This document shows positions 1 to 8,771 of a stretch of 14,850 nt of DNA, in pieces. The stretch is taken from positions 89,096-103,945 of the forward strand of contig DHJA01000093.1 of NCBI GenBank assembly GCA_002404095.1. Reading direction: 5' to 3'. The translations under genes and the position numbers were made by a program. Each line of letters starts with the position of its first letter. Position 1 is the first letter of the stretch. The notes under the pieces are model-generated. The model did not search any database and was not told the DNA's origin. It worked only from the letters and a program-made list of their open reading frames with translations. The stretch comes from Planctomycetaceae bacterium UBA4732. GTDB lineage: Bacteria > Planctomycetota > Planctomycetia > Gemmatales > Gemmataceae.

Positions 1-43
1 GCAAGGGGGGAGGGAGCAAGAGGTCGCCGAAGGATTGTCCGCC

Positions 44-3000
44 TCATCCGGGCAAGGCCGGACGCTCCCACTCGCGTAGCTGCTGTTGCAGTTCCTCATA
101 AGTTAGAGGCCGTCGCGGAATGCGAAAAAAGCCCTCCGCCAACGCGGCCATTGTAGTGTGCGCCGCCTGTACGCGATGCACTTCCATCTCCAACCGCCGC
201 AGCCACGCCGGCACGTCCAAACCCACGCCCGCCGGCGTCGCCGTGAATGCTTCCACTTCCTTACGCACCCGAGGGAATGCGAGCAGGTCGCCGCCGCGCC
301 GGGCCTCTGTCATCGCCGGCTCGATCAAGGCGCATAGCCGATCCAGCGCCAGCGGCTTCACGAAGCGCTCGTTCAGCCGATCCGCCACCGTGCCTAAATG
401 GACGCCGCGCGCCTGCTCCAATCGGGTCAATTGCTCCAGATGGCGCGCCGCCCGCTCCTGCGTGAACCGCGCCACCGAATGTTCCCAGCGAATCGCTGCC
501 CCATCGCGCCCGCGCCGTGCCAACACCTCATGCGCCAACACGAACGGCCGGAACTGCCAGGAATGTCGTTCATACAAGGCCTTCATACGGAGAAACTCCA
601 GTAAGACATGGAGATTCTCGCCGTAATCCGACTGAGTCGTGGTCGTGTTGTAGTCCTTGTATTCTTCGTAGTTTTCGACCACCGCCTGAAGCGTCAGTTC
701 CAGGAAGCGCACCGCTTTTTCGCGGCTCACCAACCGGCCAAGGTCGTCGAGCAGACGCACCGGATGTAGCGGATCGGGATTGTCGCTAAGGTAGTCGAGG
801 TAAGCGCCCACCCCTCGATGCAACACACCGCGCAAGTTCGCTAACGTCATAAAGCGAGCGTGGAACAAGTCGCCGCCGTAGCGTTGTACGAATGTTTGAA
901 GCGCGTTCCAGTCGGCGTCATTCGCCAGCGTCTCCAGCACCGAAAGTTGCAGGGTCCGGCTATGTTCCACCCACAACGCCAGAAACGGCGCCGTCAATCG
1001 TTCCAGCACGGCGACCAACTCGCCGTCGCCTGCTTGTTCGGCGGGCCAGCCGGCCGAGGAATCGACGACGCTTTCGACTACGGCCTGGTAGGCGGCCTGG
1101 AAGAAGTGATTGAATTCCGTCACGCCTCGGCCGCGCGGCGGGTGGGCCTGCTCCATCACTCGCGCGGCGCGCAACAGGTCGAACGTCTCGCGCACCAGGC
1201 CGAGGCGCGGCAGGTTCGCCAGGAGCGCCCGCAATACGGTCTGAGCGATGCGGACTTGCAGGATTTGCCGCGGCCTTCCGCCTTCGGTTAGCGTGGGGGA
1301 TAGCAGCGTTTCTTCCTGGAACCGTTCCAGGAACGACGGCAGCGCTTCACGGGCCGCATCTGGTTCGCCGTGGAAAAGAGCCGCTTCGAGGTGAAGCGCG
1401 TCCGCTTCCCATGCCGGAGAACCGCCGTCCTCCATCTCCGGCGCTTCGTCCGGGCCGACGGCGCCCTGAAGCGCCCCGACGGCTAGGGTCATATCGAGGC
1501 AAGCGGCGATCGTGGTGTATAGCACCTGTTCCCTAAGAACGCGGCGCCGGTCGTACTCGACGAGGGAGTCGTAGTCGCCCGTCGGCTCCGGCAACGACTG
1601 ATCGTGTACCGCATCAAGCAGCGTCAGCATCAGCCGCCGTTTTTCGCGGGCCGTGCGCAGCCATTCGGACAGCGGCGAATCTTGCGTTTCCGTCGCCGCC
1701 AGAAACCGCGCCGCCACCTGCCATAGCCGCGCCAGCGTCATCAGGAAGCGCAGCCGTCCGTCCAATCGCTCGCCCTCGTGCTCCAGATCAAACTCGTCCG
1801 TCGGTTCGCCGCCGTCGGAAATCGCGCCCTCGGCGTCGTCGGTGCTGTCTTGAAACGTCATTTCGTCATATGCCGCCCCATAGAGATCGTCTTGCTCCTC
1901 TTCTTCGTCCCCTTCCAGTTCCTCAAGGTCCAAGTCGGGGACTTCCCAGTATTCTTCCGCATTCGCCTCCAAATAGTCGAAGAACTTAACGACCAAGCCG
2001 GCGCGTTCCGGCGTGGGCGGTAAAGAAGCGCCTTCCGTCTCGGCAGGCTGAGTGAGGGCCAGCAACCAACGCAGCGCCAAGCCGTGGAAGGAATAGGCGC
2101 CGTCCTCCAGCGGGACTTGCTCGGCTCGTCCCAGCCAACTGGCGAGCAGCGCCAACGACGCGCGGAAGTCGCCTTTGCGTAGCAGAGCGTCCACGACCAG
2201 ATAAAACGACTTGGAAGAGCTAAAAGAGTCGATTTGGTCGCGCCAGAAGGCGAGGTCAGCGGCCGCCTCGCCGCGTTGACGCCAGCCCGACAGCGCCGCC
2301 GCGACATGGCGGGCCGAGGCCGCCGCCTCTCCGCCGTGAACGTGGCGCACCTCGCTCACCTCGACCGTGGCGAACGGATCCCACCAAGCCGCTAGACGGT
2401 CCATACCCTCCGCCAGCGACCCGGCCAGGGCTTCGTCGCCGGCGGCCGCCGCCTCACTGCTCAACCGGGAATACAGGTTGAATATCTGCTCGACCACCTG
2501 CACCAACTCGTCAAGGCGCTGATCGCGCACGCTGTCCTCGCGCGCCGGCGACAACGGAAACAACGCCTGGAAACCCAGCAGGTTCCACGGATCGGCGAAC
2601 GCGCCGCACGACACGCCGCGGCGCAGATGGTCTTCCACCTCGGCCAGCCGCGCCGCCGCCCGCTTCAGTTCGCCGTGTTCCGCCTCCAGCTGGCCGCTTG
2701 TCAGCCGGTTCACGACTTCGCTGAGCATTCGCACCGAAACGGCCGGGATGCGACGCGCTTCCTCAAGGCTGGCCTCTGGATAGCCCATTTGCGCATAAAT
2801 CAATGCCAAATAGCGCTGTTGTAATTGCGCCGCCCGATGGCGCGCAAGGTAACTGTTGAGGTGCCGCCGCGCCCCGCCGAACGGCTGGCGCATCGACGCT
2901 TGCTCTTGACGCAATCGTTCCGCATGGGCGCCGCCGCGCTGCGCCAGCAATTGCTCATAAAACGCATCGCGATACTGGGCGATGCGCGGCAACAAGACTC

Positions 3001-3961
3001 CAAGGGTCGTGGTCGAGTCGTGCGCCGACGGCCCGGCGCCGCTGACGCCGGACGCCATGAGTACGGTGCCTGCCAACGCCGCCGCGGCCTCCCACAACCG
3101 CTCGCCTCGGTCCAGCGGCCCTGGCTGCTCCACACGGTCCAGTAGCGCGTCGAGCGCGATCTTGCGGACGACGTAACGACGGTAGCGGCCCTGGTTGTCA
3201 ATGTGGTGCGGATCCCATTCGCCGAAGATGTAGTTCGGCCGACGGTTGACGGGATGACCGTGGTCGTAAGCGCGCAAGTCCAGGGCGAACTCGTCCAGGA
3301 TATCCGGGTCGAACTGCGCTTCAGCCAACAAGCCCGGATCGGTCTCTTTCAGGATCGCCAAAGCGGTAGAAGTCAGTTCCTGATAACGGCCGAACGCCGT
3401 GCCGGCGCCGCGAATGTAGAGTGGTACGGGCCGATGGCGTTCATGGTCGTAAGGTTCACCTTGCGGCCGCGTCTCCAACACGGCGATGGGGCGATAGCCC
3501 ACGAAGTCATTGAGGCGGCTGACTATGCCGGCGACGGCGCGCTCGTCATCCTCGGTTGAAACGCCCAGGACTAACACGGTTTCAAAGACACGGACGAGAA
3601 AAAAAGGCGTAAATAGATCGCGATCATCAAGGTGCGCCAATAGGTCGGCGTGATGTGCCCGGTAGGCCGGCAACACTTTGGTGGTGAGCGCCAGGGCGCG
3701 CTCGGCTTGGCGCACGTCGCGGAAGGCGGGCGCCGTGGCGTGAAGTTCGTACAGCCCGGCCGTCAGCGCATCCAAGAGCGACTGCCACGGCGCCGATTCG
3801 CCGTGTTCGGCTAGAAGGGCGTAGGCGTCGTTCAGTTGCTTTTGCCAGCGCGAATCCGGTCGGCCGTCGGAGAAGTTCAGCCAACCCAGTAAGCTGGACA
3901 GCGGCGCGGTCTGTTCCAGTTTTGCGAGACGATCTTGCACCGCGGTCCCCTTCTTGCGCAT
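44..3961 (-). CDS. Large uncharacterised protein, about 1305 aa
   Basis: I do not recognise a characterised family. The ATG at 3961 (product starting MRKKGTAVQDRLAKLEQ) is preferred over an in-frame start at 4096, because the extra 45 codons run through a palindromic repeat; GAAAGAGG lies directly upstream of 3961. The protein has no signal peptide and no convincing membrane helix, so it is probably cytoplasmic. It is mostly helical, rich in Leu, Ala, Arg and Glu, with stretches resembling TPR-like or alpha-solenoid repeats (for example the Trp-rich part reading ADPWNLLGFQALFPL). A strongly acidic, probably disordered segment lies around residues 675-735 (ELEGDEEEEQDD and following). Amino-acid composition and high third-position GC are consistent along the whole length, so it looks like one intact gene. 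It ends with TGA at 46-44 and is divergent from the FecR-like gene at 4280. No catalytic motif was found; a scaffold or repeat-protein role is only inference. Confidence 0.85.
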   Translation of the reverse strand: MRKKGTAVQDRLAKLEQTAPLSSLLGWLNFSDGRPDSRWQKQLNDAYALLAEHGESAPWQSLLDALTAGLYELHATAPAFRDVRQAERALALTTKVLPAYRAHHADLLAHLDDRDLFTPFFLVRVFETVLVLGVSTEDDERAVAGIVSRLNDFVGYRPIAVLETRPQGEPYDHERHRPVPLYIRGAGTAFGRYQELTSTALAILKETDPGLLAEAQFDPDILDEFALDLRAYDHGHPVNRRPNYIFGEWDPHHIDNQGRYRRYVVRKIALDALLDRVEQPGPLDRGERLWEAAAALAGTVLMASGVSGAGPSAHDSTTTLGVLLPRIAQYRDAFYEQLLAQRGGAHAERLRQEQASMRQPFGGARRHLNSYLARHRAAQLQQRYLALIYAQMGYPEASLEEARRIPAVSVRMLSEVVNRLTSGQLEAEHGELKRAAARLAEVEDHLRRGVSCGAFADPWNLLGFQALFPLSPAREDSVRDQRLDELVQVVEQIFNLYSRLSSEAAAAGDEALAGSLAEGMDRLAAWWDPFATVEVSEVRHVHGGEAAASARHVAAALSGWRQRGEAAADLAFWRDQIDSFSSSKSFYLVVDALLRKGDFRASLALLASWLGRAEQVPLEDGAYSFHGLALRWLLALTQPAETEGASLPPTPERAGLVVKFFDYLEANAEEYWEVPDLDLEELEGDEEEEQDDLYGAAYDEMTFQDSTDDAEGAISDGGEPTDEFDLEHEGERLDGRLRFLMTLARLWQVAARFLAATETQDSPLSEWLRTAREKRRLMLTLLDAVHDQSLPEPTGDYDSLVEYDRRRVLREQVLYTTIAACLDMTLAVGALQGAVGPDEAPEMEDGGSPAWEADALHLEAALFHGEPDAAREALPSFLERFQEETLLSPTLTEGGRPRQILQVRIAQTVLRALLANLPRLGLVRETFDLLRAARVMEQAHPPRGRGVTEFNHFFQAAYQAVVESVVDSSAGWPAEQAGDGELVAVLERLTAPFLALWVEHSRTLQLSVLETLANDADWNALQTFVQRYGGDLFHARFMTLANLRGVLHRGVGAYLDYLSDNPDPLHPVRLLDDLGRLVSREKAVRFLELTLQAVVENYEEYKDYNTTTTQSDYGENLHVLLEFLRMKALYERHSWQFRPFVLAHEVLARRGRDGAAIRWEHSVARFTQERAARHLEQLTRLEQARGVHLGTVADRLNERFVKPLALDRLCALIEPAMTEARRGGDLLAFPRVRKEVEAFTATPAGVGLDVPAWLRRLEMEVHRVQAAHTTMAALAEGFFRIPRRPLTYEELQQQLREWERPALPG

Positions 3962-4016
3962 CCCTCTTTCGGCGTATTGGAAGCATACCGACGGCGCAAG
4001 CCAACCGCCAGCCGTG

Positions 4017-4158
4017 CTTGTTAGCCAGTGTGCCTCCCGATTTAGGCGAACGGCCGGTGTGAGCCGGCTGGTGCGACATTCTACCGGCGACAGCATCCTG
4101 TACCAGCCGGCTAACGCCGGCCGTTCGCCTAAATCGAGAGGTACGCCCCTTGTTAGCC
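4017..4158. repeat. Palindromic MITE-like element with 10-bp flanking direct repeats
   Basis: Arms 4038-4072 and 4102-4136 (35 nt each) are inverted copies with two mismatches, built from CGATTTAGGCGAACGGCCGG and AGCCGGCTGGT. Weaker symmetry extends outwards to about 4028 and 4147. The ten bases CTTGTTAGCC occur directly outside on both sides (4017-4026 and 4149-4158), as a target-site duplication would. Caution: TTAGCC also occurs inside the arms, so the flanking repeats may be part of the repeat family rather than a duplication. The element lies between two divergent genes and could form a cruciform or hairpin. Confidence 0.75.
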
Positions 4159-4209
4159 GGAGGCCAGGAAAGTCGTGAACGAAAATCGCCGCCGCGCGCC
4201 ACTATTAAT

Positions 4210-4240
4210 AAGGGAAGCGCGTCTCCCCCGCGCTCCCCTT
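4210..4240. repeat. Hairpin upstream of the FecR-like gene
   Basis: AAGGGAAGCGCG (4210-4221) and CGCGCTCCCCTT (4229-4240) pair with one mismatch around a 7-nt loop. The right half overlaps the 27-bp dispersed repeat. It lies 40-70 nt before the GTG start at 4280, so it may form in the 5' leader of that gene. Confidence 0.5.
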
Positions 4241-4257
4241 CGGGTCGCGGCTAAACG
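4231..4257 (+). repeat. 27-bp dispersed repeat, copy 1
   Basis: The 27 bases here (starting CGCTCCCCTT, ending GCGGCTAAACG) recur in inverted orientation at 6350-6376 with one mismatch. The two copies bracket the 4280-6346 gene almost exactly. This argues for a genome-wide repeat family and against the upstream ATG/GTG codons being the real start of that gene. Confidence 0.8.
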
Positions 4258-4267
4258 ATGTCTTAAT

Positions 4268-4271
4268 GGAG
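4268..4271 (+). promoter_or_regulatory. Ribosome binding site deciding the GTG start at 4280
   Basis: GGAG sits 8 nt before the GTG at 4280. It supports this start over the in-frame codon at 4175, whose extra 35 codons pass through the hairpin and 27-bp repeat. Confidence 0.55.
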
Positions 4272-4279
4272 CGATTGCC

Positions 4280-6346
4280 GTGCGATTAACCCTGCGTACT
4301 CTGCTGGCCTACCTCGACGACACCCTGGAACCGCACGAGATCAAAGCGATCGGCCAGAAAGTCGCCGAGAGCGACGCCGCCCAGGAATTGGTCGCGCGCA
4401 TCAAACAAATCACCCGCCGGCGCCGTCTCACCACGCCCCCCGAAGCCGGCGCCGGTGACAAGTTCGGCGCCAACACCGTCGCCGAATACCTCGACAATGA
4501 ACTTTCCACCGAACAGGTCGCCGAACTCGAAAAAACCTGCCTAGAGTCCGACGTCCACCTCGCCGAAGTCGCCTCGTGCCATCAGATCCTCACGCTCGTC
4601 CTCGGCGAACCGGCCCTCGTGCCGCCCACGGCGCGCGAACGCATGTACGGCCTGGTCAAAGGGCGCGAAGCCATTCCCTTCCGCAAGGCGCACGTCCGCC
4701 CCGGCGCGTCCGCCGACGGCGACGACCACGACGACCTGTTTCTTGGGGGATTGCCGTCGTCGCGCGGCTGGATGATCTGGGCCTTGCCGTTGGCCGCCGC
4801 CCTCCTTATCGCCGCCCTCGCCCTCGCGATCTGGCAGGCGCTGCCCGCTGATCGGATCGTCGTTGCCAACAACAAGACAAACCCTCCGCAGGCGCCTCAA
4901 CCGGAAAAAGTCGCGGATCACACGAACGATGCGAAGCCGCCCGATGGTCCGCCGACGCCGACGCCGACGCCGACGCCCGATGGGCCGCCGCCACCGCCCG
5001 ATGGACCGCCGCCGCCGCCGGACGTGCGGCCGAATCCGCCGAGCAAGGCCCGCGCCGCTGTCGGCCGATACGTCGTGCCGGCTAAGACGGGGCCAAGCAT
5101 TCTTGTGAACCGTGAGGCCAACCAACTCAGCTGGAAACGGCTGGCGAACGGCGGTCAGGTTTTCACCACCGACGATCTCGTCAGTCTGCCCGGCTATCAA
5201 AGCGAACTCGACCTCGGCCCGAACGGCGGCGCCCATTTGCTCTTGCACGGCCACGTTCCCGAGTATTCCGCTCATTTTAAGATGGATTTGCTCATGGAGA
5301 GCGCCGTCCGATTGCATCAGCCGGAAGCCGGCTTCGACCTCGATCTGACGCTGGACCGCGGGCGCATTTACCTGTCCAATCACAAGCCGGAAGGCGCCGT
5401 CAAGGTCCGCCTTCGCTTCGCCAACGAGACTTGGGATCTGACATTGCTCGAACCCGAGACCGAAATCGGCGTCGATCTGGCCAAAGTCTACACCCGCAAC
5501 ATCGACTACCGCGGCGGCGAGGCGCCGGTCCAGGAAGTCATCTGGTACCTCATCACGGGACGGGCCGGCGTGAAGATTGACTACCGCGAATTTGGCAATT
5601 TGCCGGCCCCGGCCTTCATACGCTGGGACAACAAGGGGGCAGGCGCGACCGATCCGCAGCGCATCGGGTCGGACGTCCTGCCGTCGTTTACGACCGTCTG
5701 GAACAAGACGCCGCCCGTCGGAACCTCTAAGCCAGAAACGGAACGAATCCAGCTGATGCGCGACGCTCTCCTGTCGCTTAGCGGCAGCATGTCGGAGAAA
5801 AAGGCGGTCGATTCGGCGCTATTGGAAGCCCGCCAAAAAGAAGACGCCCCGATGTTCCGCACCCTGGCAATCTACTCGTTCGGCGCGATCGATGCGGTCG
5901 ATAAGCTGCTTGGCGTACTTTGCACCGACGACGCGGAAACGCACGCTTCGGATCGTAACGCCGCCATTTTGACGCTGCGGCGCTGGCTGGCCCGCGACCC
6001 TGAAAACGGCAACCTAATTTTCGACGCCAAAAAGGATACGGGATTGTTGATGAAATACGACAAGCGCACCAGCGACGCGCAGGCGACACTGGATTTTTTG
6101 CACGACTTCAGCGAAAAGGACGCCGGCAATCCGGCGACGTTTGATTTGCTGGTGCAGCGCCTGCGGAGCGACCAGTTGGCCGTGCGCGAACTGGCAAACT
6201 GGCAATTACGGCATTTGTCGCTTGGGGCGCGCGTGGCGTTGCCGGCTTATAACGCGGCCTGGGATGCCGACCAACGCAACGCCGCCGCCGACGCCTGGAA
6301 GGCGCTTATCGGTAAAGAGCTGCCGCCGGCCTCGCCGCGGGGTTGA
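4280..6346 (+). CDS. Membrane protein with anti-sigma-like N-terminus and FecR-like domain
   Basis: A 688-aa protein from the GTG start. Residues about 5-45 (LRTLLAYLDDTLEP...) and 65-108 (NTVAEYLDNELSTEQ...) look like two copies of one short helical module, each opening with a YLD-acidic-Leu pattern as in anti-sigma-factor N-terminal domains, but the usual zinc-binding His/Cys set is missing. One hydrophobic helix spans residues 164-188 (WMIWALPLAAALLIAALALA). A Pro/Thr/Asp-rich linker (about 220-255, with DGPPPPP repeats) follows. About 270-405 resembles a FecR beta-domain (LSWKRLANGGQVFTTDDLV ... ETEIGVDL). The C-terminal third is helical and HEAT-like. Predicted topology is N-terminus inside and FecR-like part outside the membrane. 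I infer a transmembrane signalling role. No sigma factor gene is adjacent, so its partner is unknown. Confidence 0.85.
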   Translation: MRLTLRTLLAYLDDTLEPHEIKAIGQKVAESDAAQELVARIKQITRRRRLTTPPEAGAGDKFGANTVAEYLDNELSTEQVAELEKTCLESDVHLAEVASCHQILTLVLGEPALVPPTARERMYGLVKGREAIPFRKAHVRPGASADGDDHDDLFLGGLPSSRGWMIWALPLAAALLIAALALAIWQALPADRIVVANNKTNPPQAPQPEKVADHTNDAKPPDGPPTPTPTPTPDGPPPPPDGPPPPPDVRPNPPSKARAAVGRYVVPAKTGPSILVNREANQLSWKRLANGGQVFTTDDLVSLPGYQSELDLGPNGGAHLLLHGHVPEYSAHFKMDLLMESAVRLHQPEAGFDLDLTLDRGRIYLSNHKPEGAVKVRLRFANETWDLTLLEPETEIGVDLAKVYTRNIDYRGGEAPVQEVIWYLITGRAGVKIDYREFGNLPAPAFIRWDNKGAGATDPQRIGSDVLPSFTTVWNKTPPVGTSKPETERIQLMRDALLSLSGSMSEKKAVDSALLEARQKEDAPMFRTLAIYSFGAIDAVDKLLGVLCTDDAETHASDRNAAILTLRRWLARDPENGNLIFDAKKDTGLLMKYDKRTSDAQATLDFLHDFSEKDAGNPATFDLLVQRLRSDQLAVRELANWQLRHLSLGARVALPAYNAAWDADQRNAAADAWKALIGKELPPASPRG
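4952..5020 (+). repeat. Coding microsatellite and DGPPPPP repeat
   Basis: About four tandem copies of the hexamer CCGACG (4952-4976), then two 18-nt units each encoding roughly DGPPPP. Together they encode the Pro-rich linker of the FecR-like protein. Both are whole-codon repeats, so slippage by whole units would change linker length without breaking the frame. Confidence 0.8.
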
Positions 6347-6349
6347 GAC

Positions 6350-6384
6350 CGTTTAGCCGCGACCCTAAGGGGAGCGGCTAAACG
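6350..6384. terminator. Hairpin between convergent genes (27-bp repeat, copy 2)
   Basis: CGTTTAGCCGC (6350-6360) and GCGGCTAAACG (6374-6384) form a perfect 11-bp stem with a 13-nt loop. It starts 3 nt after the stop of the 4280-6346 gene and contains the TAG stop of recD2 on the other strand. There is no T-tract, so if it terminates it does so bidirectionally and not by the classical intrinsic mechanism. Positions 6350-6376 are the inverted copy of the repeat at 4231-4257. Confidence 0.55.
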
Positions 6385-8558
6385 ACCCCCTCGCGCAACC
6401 GCTCGCACAAGCGCGAACAACGTCGCCCCGTCTCCTGTCGTCGCACCGCCATTTCCAGAGCCATACGACTGCCCACCAAAACGACCAGTTTCTTACCGCG
6501 CGTGAGGCCGGTGTAGAGCAGGTTGCGCCGCAACATCATGAAATGCTGCGTGTGCAGCGGCATCACCACCGCCGGGTACTCCGACCCCTGGGCTTTATGA
6601 ATGGTAAGCGCATAAGCCAGAGCGATTTCGTCCAGCTCTCCGAAGTCGTAGACGACGGATTTGCCGTCGTAGTCCACCACCACCTCGCGCTCGGCGCCGT
6701 CGATGGCGGCGATGCGGCCGATGTCGCCATTGAAGACCTCTTTTTGGTAGTTATTCTGCGTCTGCAAGACTTTATCGCCGACGCGGAACTTCTGGCCGAA
6801 ACGCTCGACTTCCACACCCCCTGTCGGCGGATTTAGCACCGCCTGCAGGTGGGCGTTGAGCGCGTGCGCCCCCAGTTCGGAGCGGTTCATCGGCGTCAAC
6901 ACCTGCACGTCGCGGAACGGGTCGAGGCCGAATCGACGCGGGATGCGCTCGCGCACCATTGCCGTAATGCGCTCGACGACGATTGACGGATTGTCCGCCT
7001 CCACGAAGTAGAAATCACCCTGTCCGGGCGCAGCCGACTCCGGAACTTCGCCGCGGCGGACGGCGTGGGCGGCGCGGACGATCCAGCTTTGGCTGGCCTG
7101 ACGGAAGATCGTGGTCAGCCGCACAACCGGCACGGCGCCCGACGCGATCACGTCGGCCAGCACCGCGCCCGGCCCGACCGACGGCAACTGATCCACGTCG
7201 CCCACCAGCACCAGACAGGCACGCCCGGGCAAGGCGCGTACCAATTGATACATCAGGGCCACGTCCACCATCGACGCCTCGTCCACGACCAGTAGGTCCA
7301 GGTCGAGCGGGTTGCTGGCGTCGCGTTTGAAACCGCCGAGGGCCGGGTCGAACTCCAATAGACGGTGTATCGTCTTGCCCTCTCGGCCCGTCGTCTCGGT
7401 TAGTCTTTTCGCCGCGCGGCCTGTGGGCGCGCACAACGCGAAACGTAAACCGCGGCCGGTGAATAATTCGAGTATTCCGCGCACAATGGTCGTCTTACCC
7501 GTGCCGGGACCGCCGGTGACGACCAGCACTTTATTCCGCGCCGCCTGAAGGATGGCGTCCTTCTGCGCCGCCGCCAGCTCCATGCCCATTTTCCGCTCAA
7601 TGGCAGACACCACGCCGTCGGCGTCGAGCGACGGCGGCAGCGGATGATCGCCGTCCGTAAGCCGGTGTAGGGCGCGGGCGACGCCTAGCTCGGCAAGAAA
7701 CAGCGTTTTGAGATAGATTAACGGCGGTTCCGCGGCCGGTTCGCGCACCACATCTCCGGCCTGTCGCTCCGCTTCAATCGCGGCAACCATGATCTCGCGC
7801 GGAATGTCGGTGACGCCGGCTTTCTCTTCCAGCAACGCCGGCTCCAGCAATGCCGGTTCAGGATAGGCGACGTGGCCTTCCTGGCTGAGGCGTTGCAAAA
7901 GAAAGCGAAGGGCGGCGCGGGCGCGGTTCGGCGACCGCGGATCGACGCCGAGGCGGCGGGCGAGGTCGTCGGCCGTCTTGAAGCCGACGCCCCAGATGTC
8001 GGTCGCCAGGCGATACGGATTGCCGCGCACTACATCAACGGCTTGATCGCCGTAAGTCTTGTAAATGCGGACGGCGCGGGCCGTGCCAACGCCGTGCGAC
8101 TGAAGGAAGACCATGATGGCGCGGACGGCCTTGTGCTGTTGCCATCCCTCGCGGATGCGCTGGATGCGGCGCGGGCCGATGCCCTTAACCTCTTTGAGAA
8201 ATGACGGACTTTCATCAATGACGGCCAAGGTGCGTTCGCCGAAGACTTCAACTATTTTGTGGGCCAAATGGGGGCCAATGCCTTTGACGAGGCCGGAGCC
8301 GAGATATTTTTCGACGCCTTCGAGCGTCTGCGGCGGCGTACAGCGCAGCTCGTCGGCTTTGAATTGTTCGCCGTGATCGCGGTCGCGCACCCAGGCGCCG
8401 GTCGCCTCGACGTATTCGCCGGCCGTGACCGACGGCACTACGCCGACAACGGCGACGAGGCCGCGCCGGCCGCGCGCCTGGACGCGCAGCACCGCGAACC
8501 CGGTGTCGGGGTTGTGAAAGGTGACGCGCTCGACCACGCCGGATAGCTGCTCGGCCAT
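6378..8558 (-). CDS. recD2: RecD2-type ATP-dependent DNA helicase
   Basis: A superfamily 1B 5'-3' DNA helicase of the RecD2 (RecD/TraA) type, which acts without RecBC and is linked to DNA repair. From the ATG at 8558 (MAEQLSGVVERVTFHNPDTG, the usual RecD2 N-terminus) it is 726 aa, a normal family length. It has an N-terminal OB-like domain (about 1-75), helix-hairpin-helix segments (GIGPHLAHKI near 95, GIGPRRIQRI near 126, GVGFKTADDL near 190), Walker A GGPGTGKTT (349-357), motif Ia APTGRAAKRL, Walker B VVDEAS (424-429), motif III GDVDQLPS (453-460), FRQA (485-488), motif V IHKAQGSE (653-660) and motif VI YTGLTRGKK (682-690). All key residues are present. Alternative in-frame starts are ATG 8567 and GTG 8606. 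No clear Shine-Dalgarno site is seen. It is convergent with the FecR-like gene and divergent from the ARPP-1-like gene. Confidence 0.95.
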   Translation of the reverse strand: MAEQLSGVVERVTFHNPDTGFAVLRVQARGRRGLVAVVGVVPSVTAGEYVEATGAWVRDRDHGEQFKADELRCTPPQTLEGVEKYLGSGLVKGIGPHLAHKIVEVFGERTLAVIDESPSFLKEVKGIGPRRIQRIREGWQQHKAVRAIMVFLQSHGVGTARAVRIYKTYGDQAVDVVRGNPYRLATDIWGVGFKTADDLARRLGVDPRSPNRARAALRFLLQRLSQEGHVAYPEPALLEPALLEEKAGVTDIPREIMVAAIEAERQAGDVVREPAAEPPLIYLKTLFLAELGVARALHRLTDGDHPLPPSLDADGVVSAIERKMGMELAAAQKDAILQAARNKVLVVTGGPGTGKTTIVRGILELFTGRGLRFALCAPTGRAAKRLTETTGREGKTIHRLLEFDPALGGFKRDASNPLDLDLLVVDEASMVDVALMYQLVRALPGRACLVLVGDVDQLPSVGPGAVLADVIASGAVPVVRLTTIFRQASQSWIVRAAHAVRRGEVPESAAPGQGDFYFVEADNPSIVVERITAMVRERIPRRFGLDPFRDVQVLTPMNRSELGAHALNAHLQAVLNPPTGGVEVERFGQKFRVGDKVLQTQNNYQKEVFNGDIGRIAAIDGAEREVVVDYDGKSVVYDFGELDEIALAYALTIHKAQGSEYPAVVMPLHTQHFMMLRRNLLYTGLTRGKKLVVLVGSRMALEMAVRRQETGRRCSRLCERLREGVV

Positions 8559-8771
8559 ACCGGCCATTGTATCGCAAGTGGACGGCTCGCTTTGGCGTTG
8601 TATCACGAACCTTCCCTCGGTGCCAGGAGCGCTTCGCTTTCCGTGATGGTTGGAAACCTAAACCGGGAATCGCAGAGCGGATTTTTCTGGCGCCCGCGGG
8701 AATTTGCGAGTAGCATCCACATTACAGTTCTTTATCGGTCTCATCTCATTCCCCTTTCTCAGAGGTGTGTC

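Noticed and set aside
3962..4096. Extension of the giant gene to 4096
   Set aside because: The extra codons are encoded by the palindromic element and have no protein-like character.
4952..5035. CRISPR-like or regulatory tandem repeat
   Set aside because: The units are short, whole-codon and encode a Pro/Asp-rich linker in frame; no spacers are present.
4541..5383. 280-codon minus-strand open frame opposite the FecR-like gene
   Set aside because: Its middle is Arg-rich low complexity mirrored from the Pro-rich linker; the plus strand has a membrane helix, domain structure and a ribosome site.
8566..8571. TACAAT as a -10 box for a leaderless recD2 transcript
   Set aside because: It is well placed for a start at 8558, but no credible -35 box was found, so it is not listed as a promoter.
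8559..8606. GTG start of recD2 at 8606
   Set aside because: The additional residues do not resemble the RecD2 N-terminus, which begins at MAEQLSG; no ribosome site precedes 8606.
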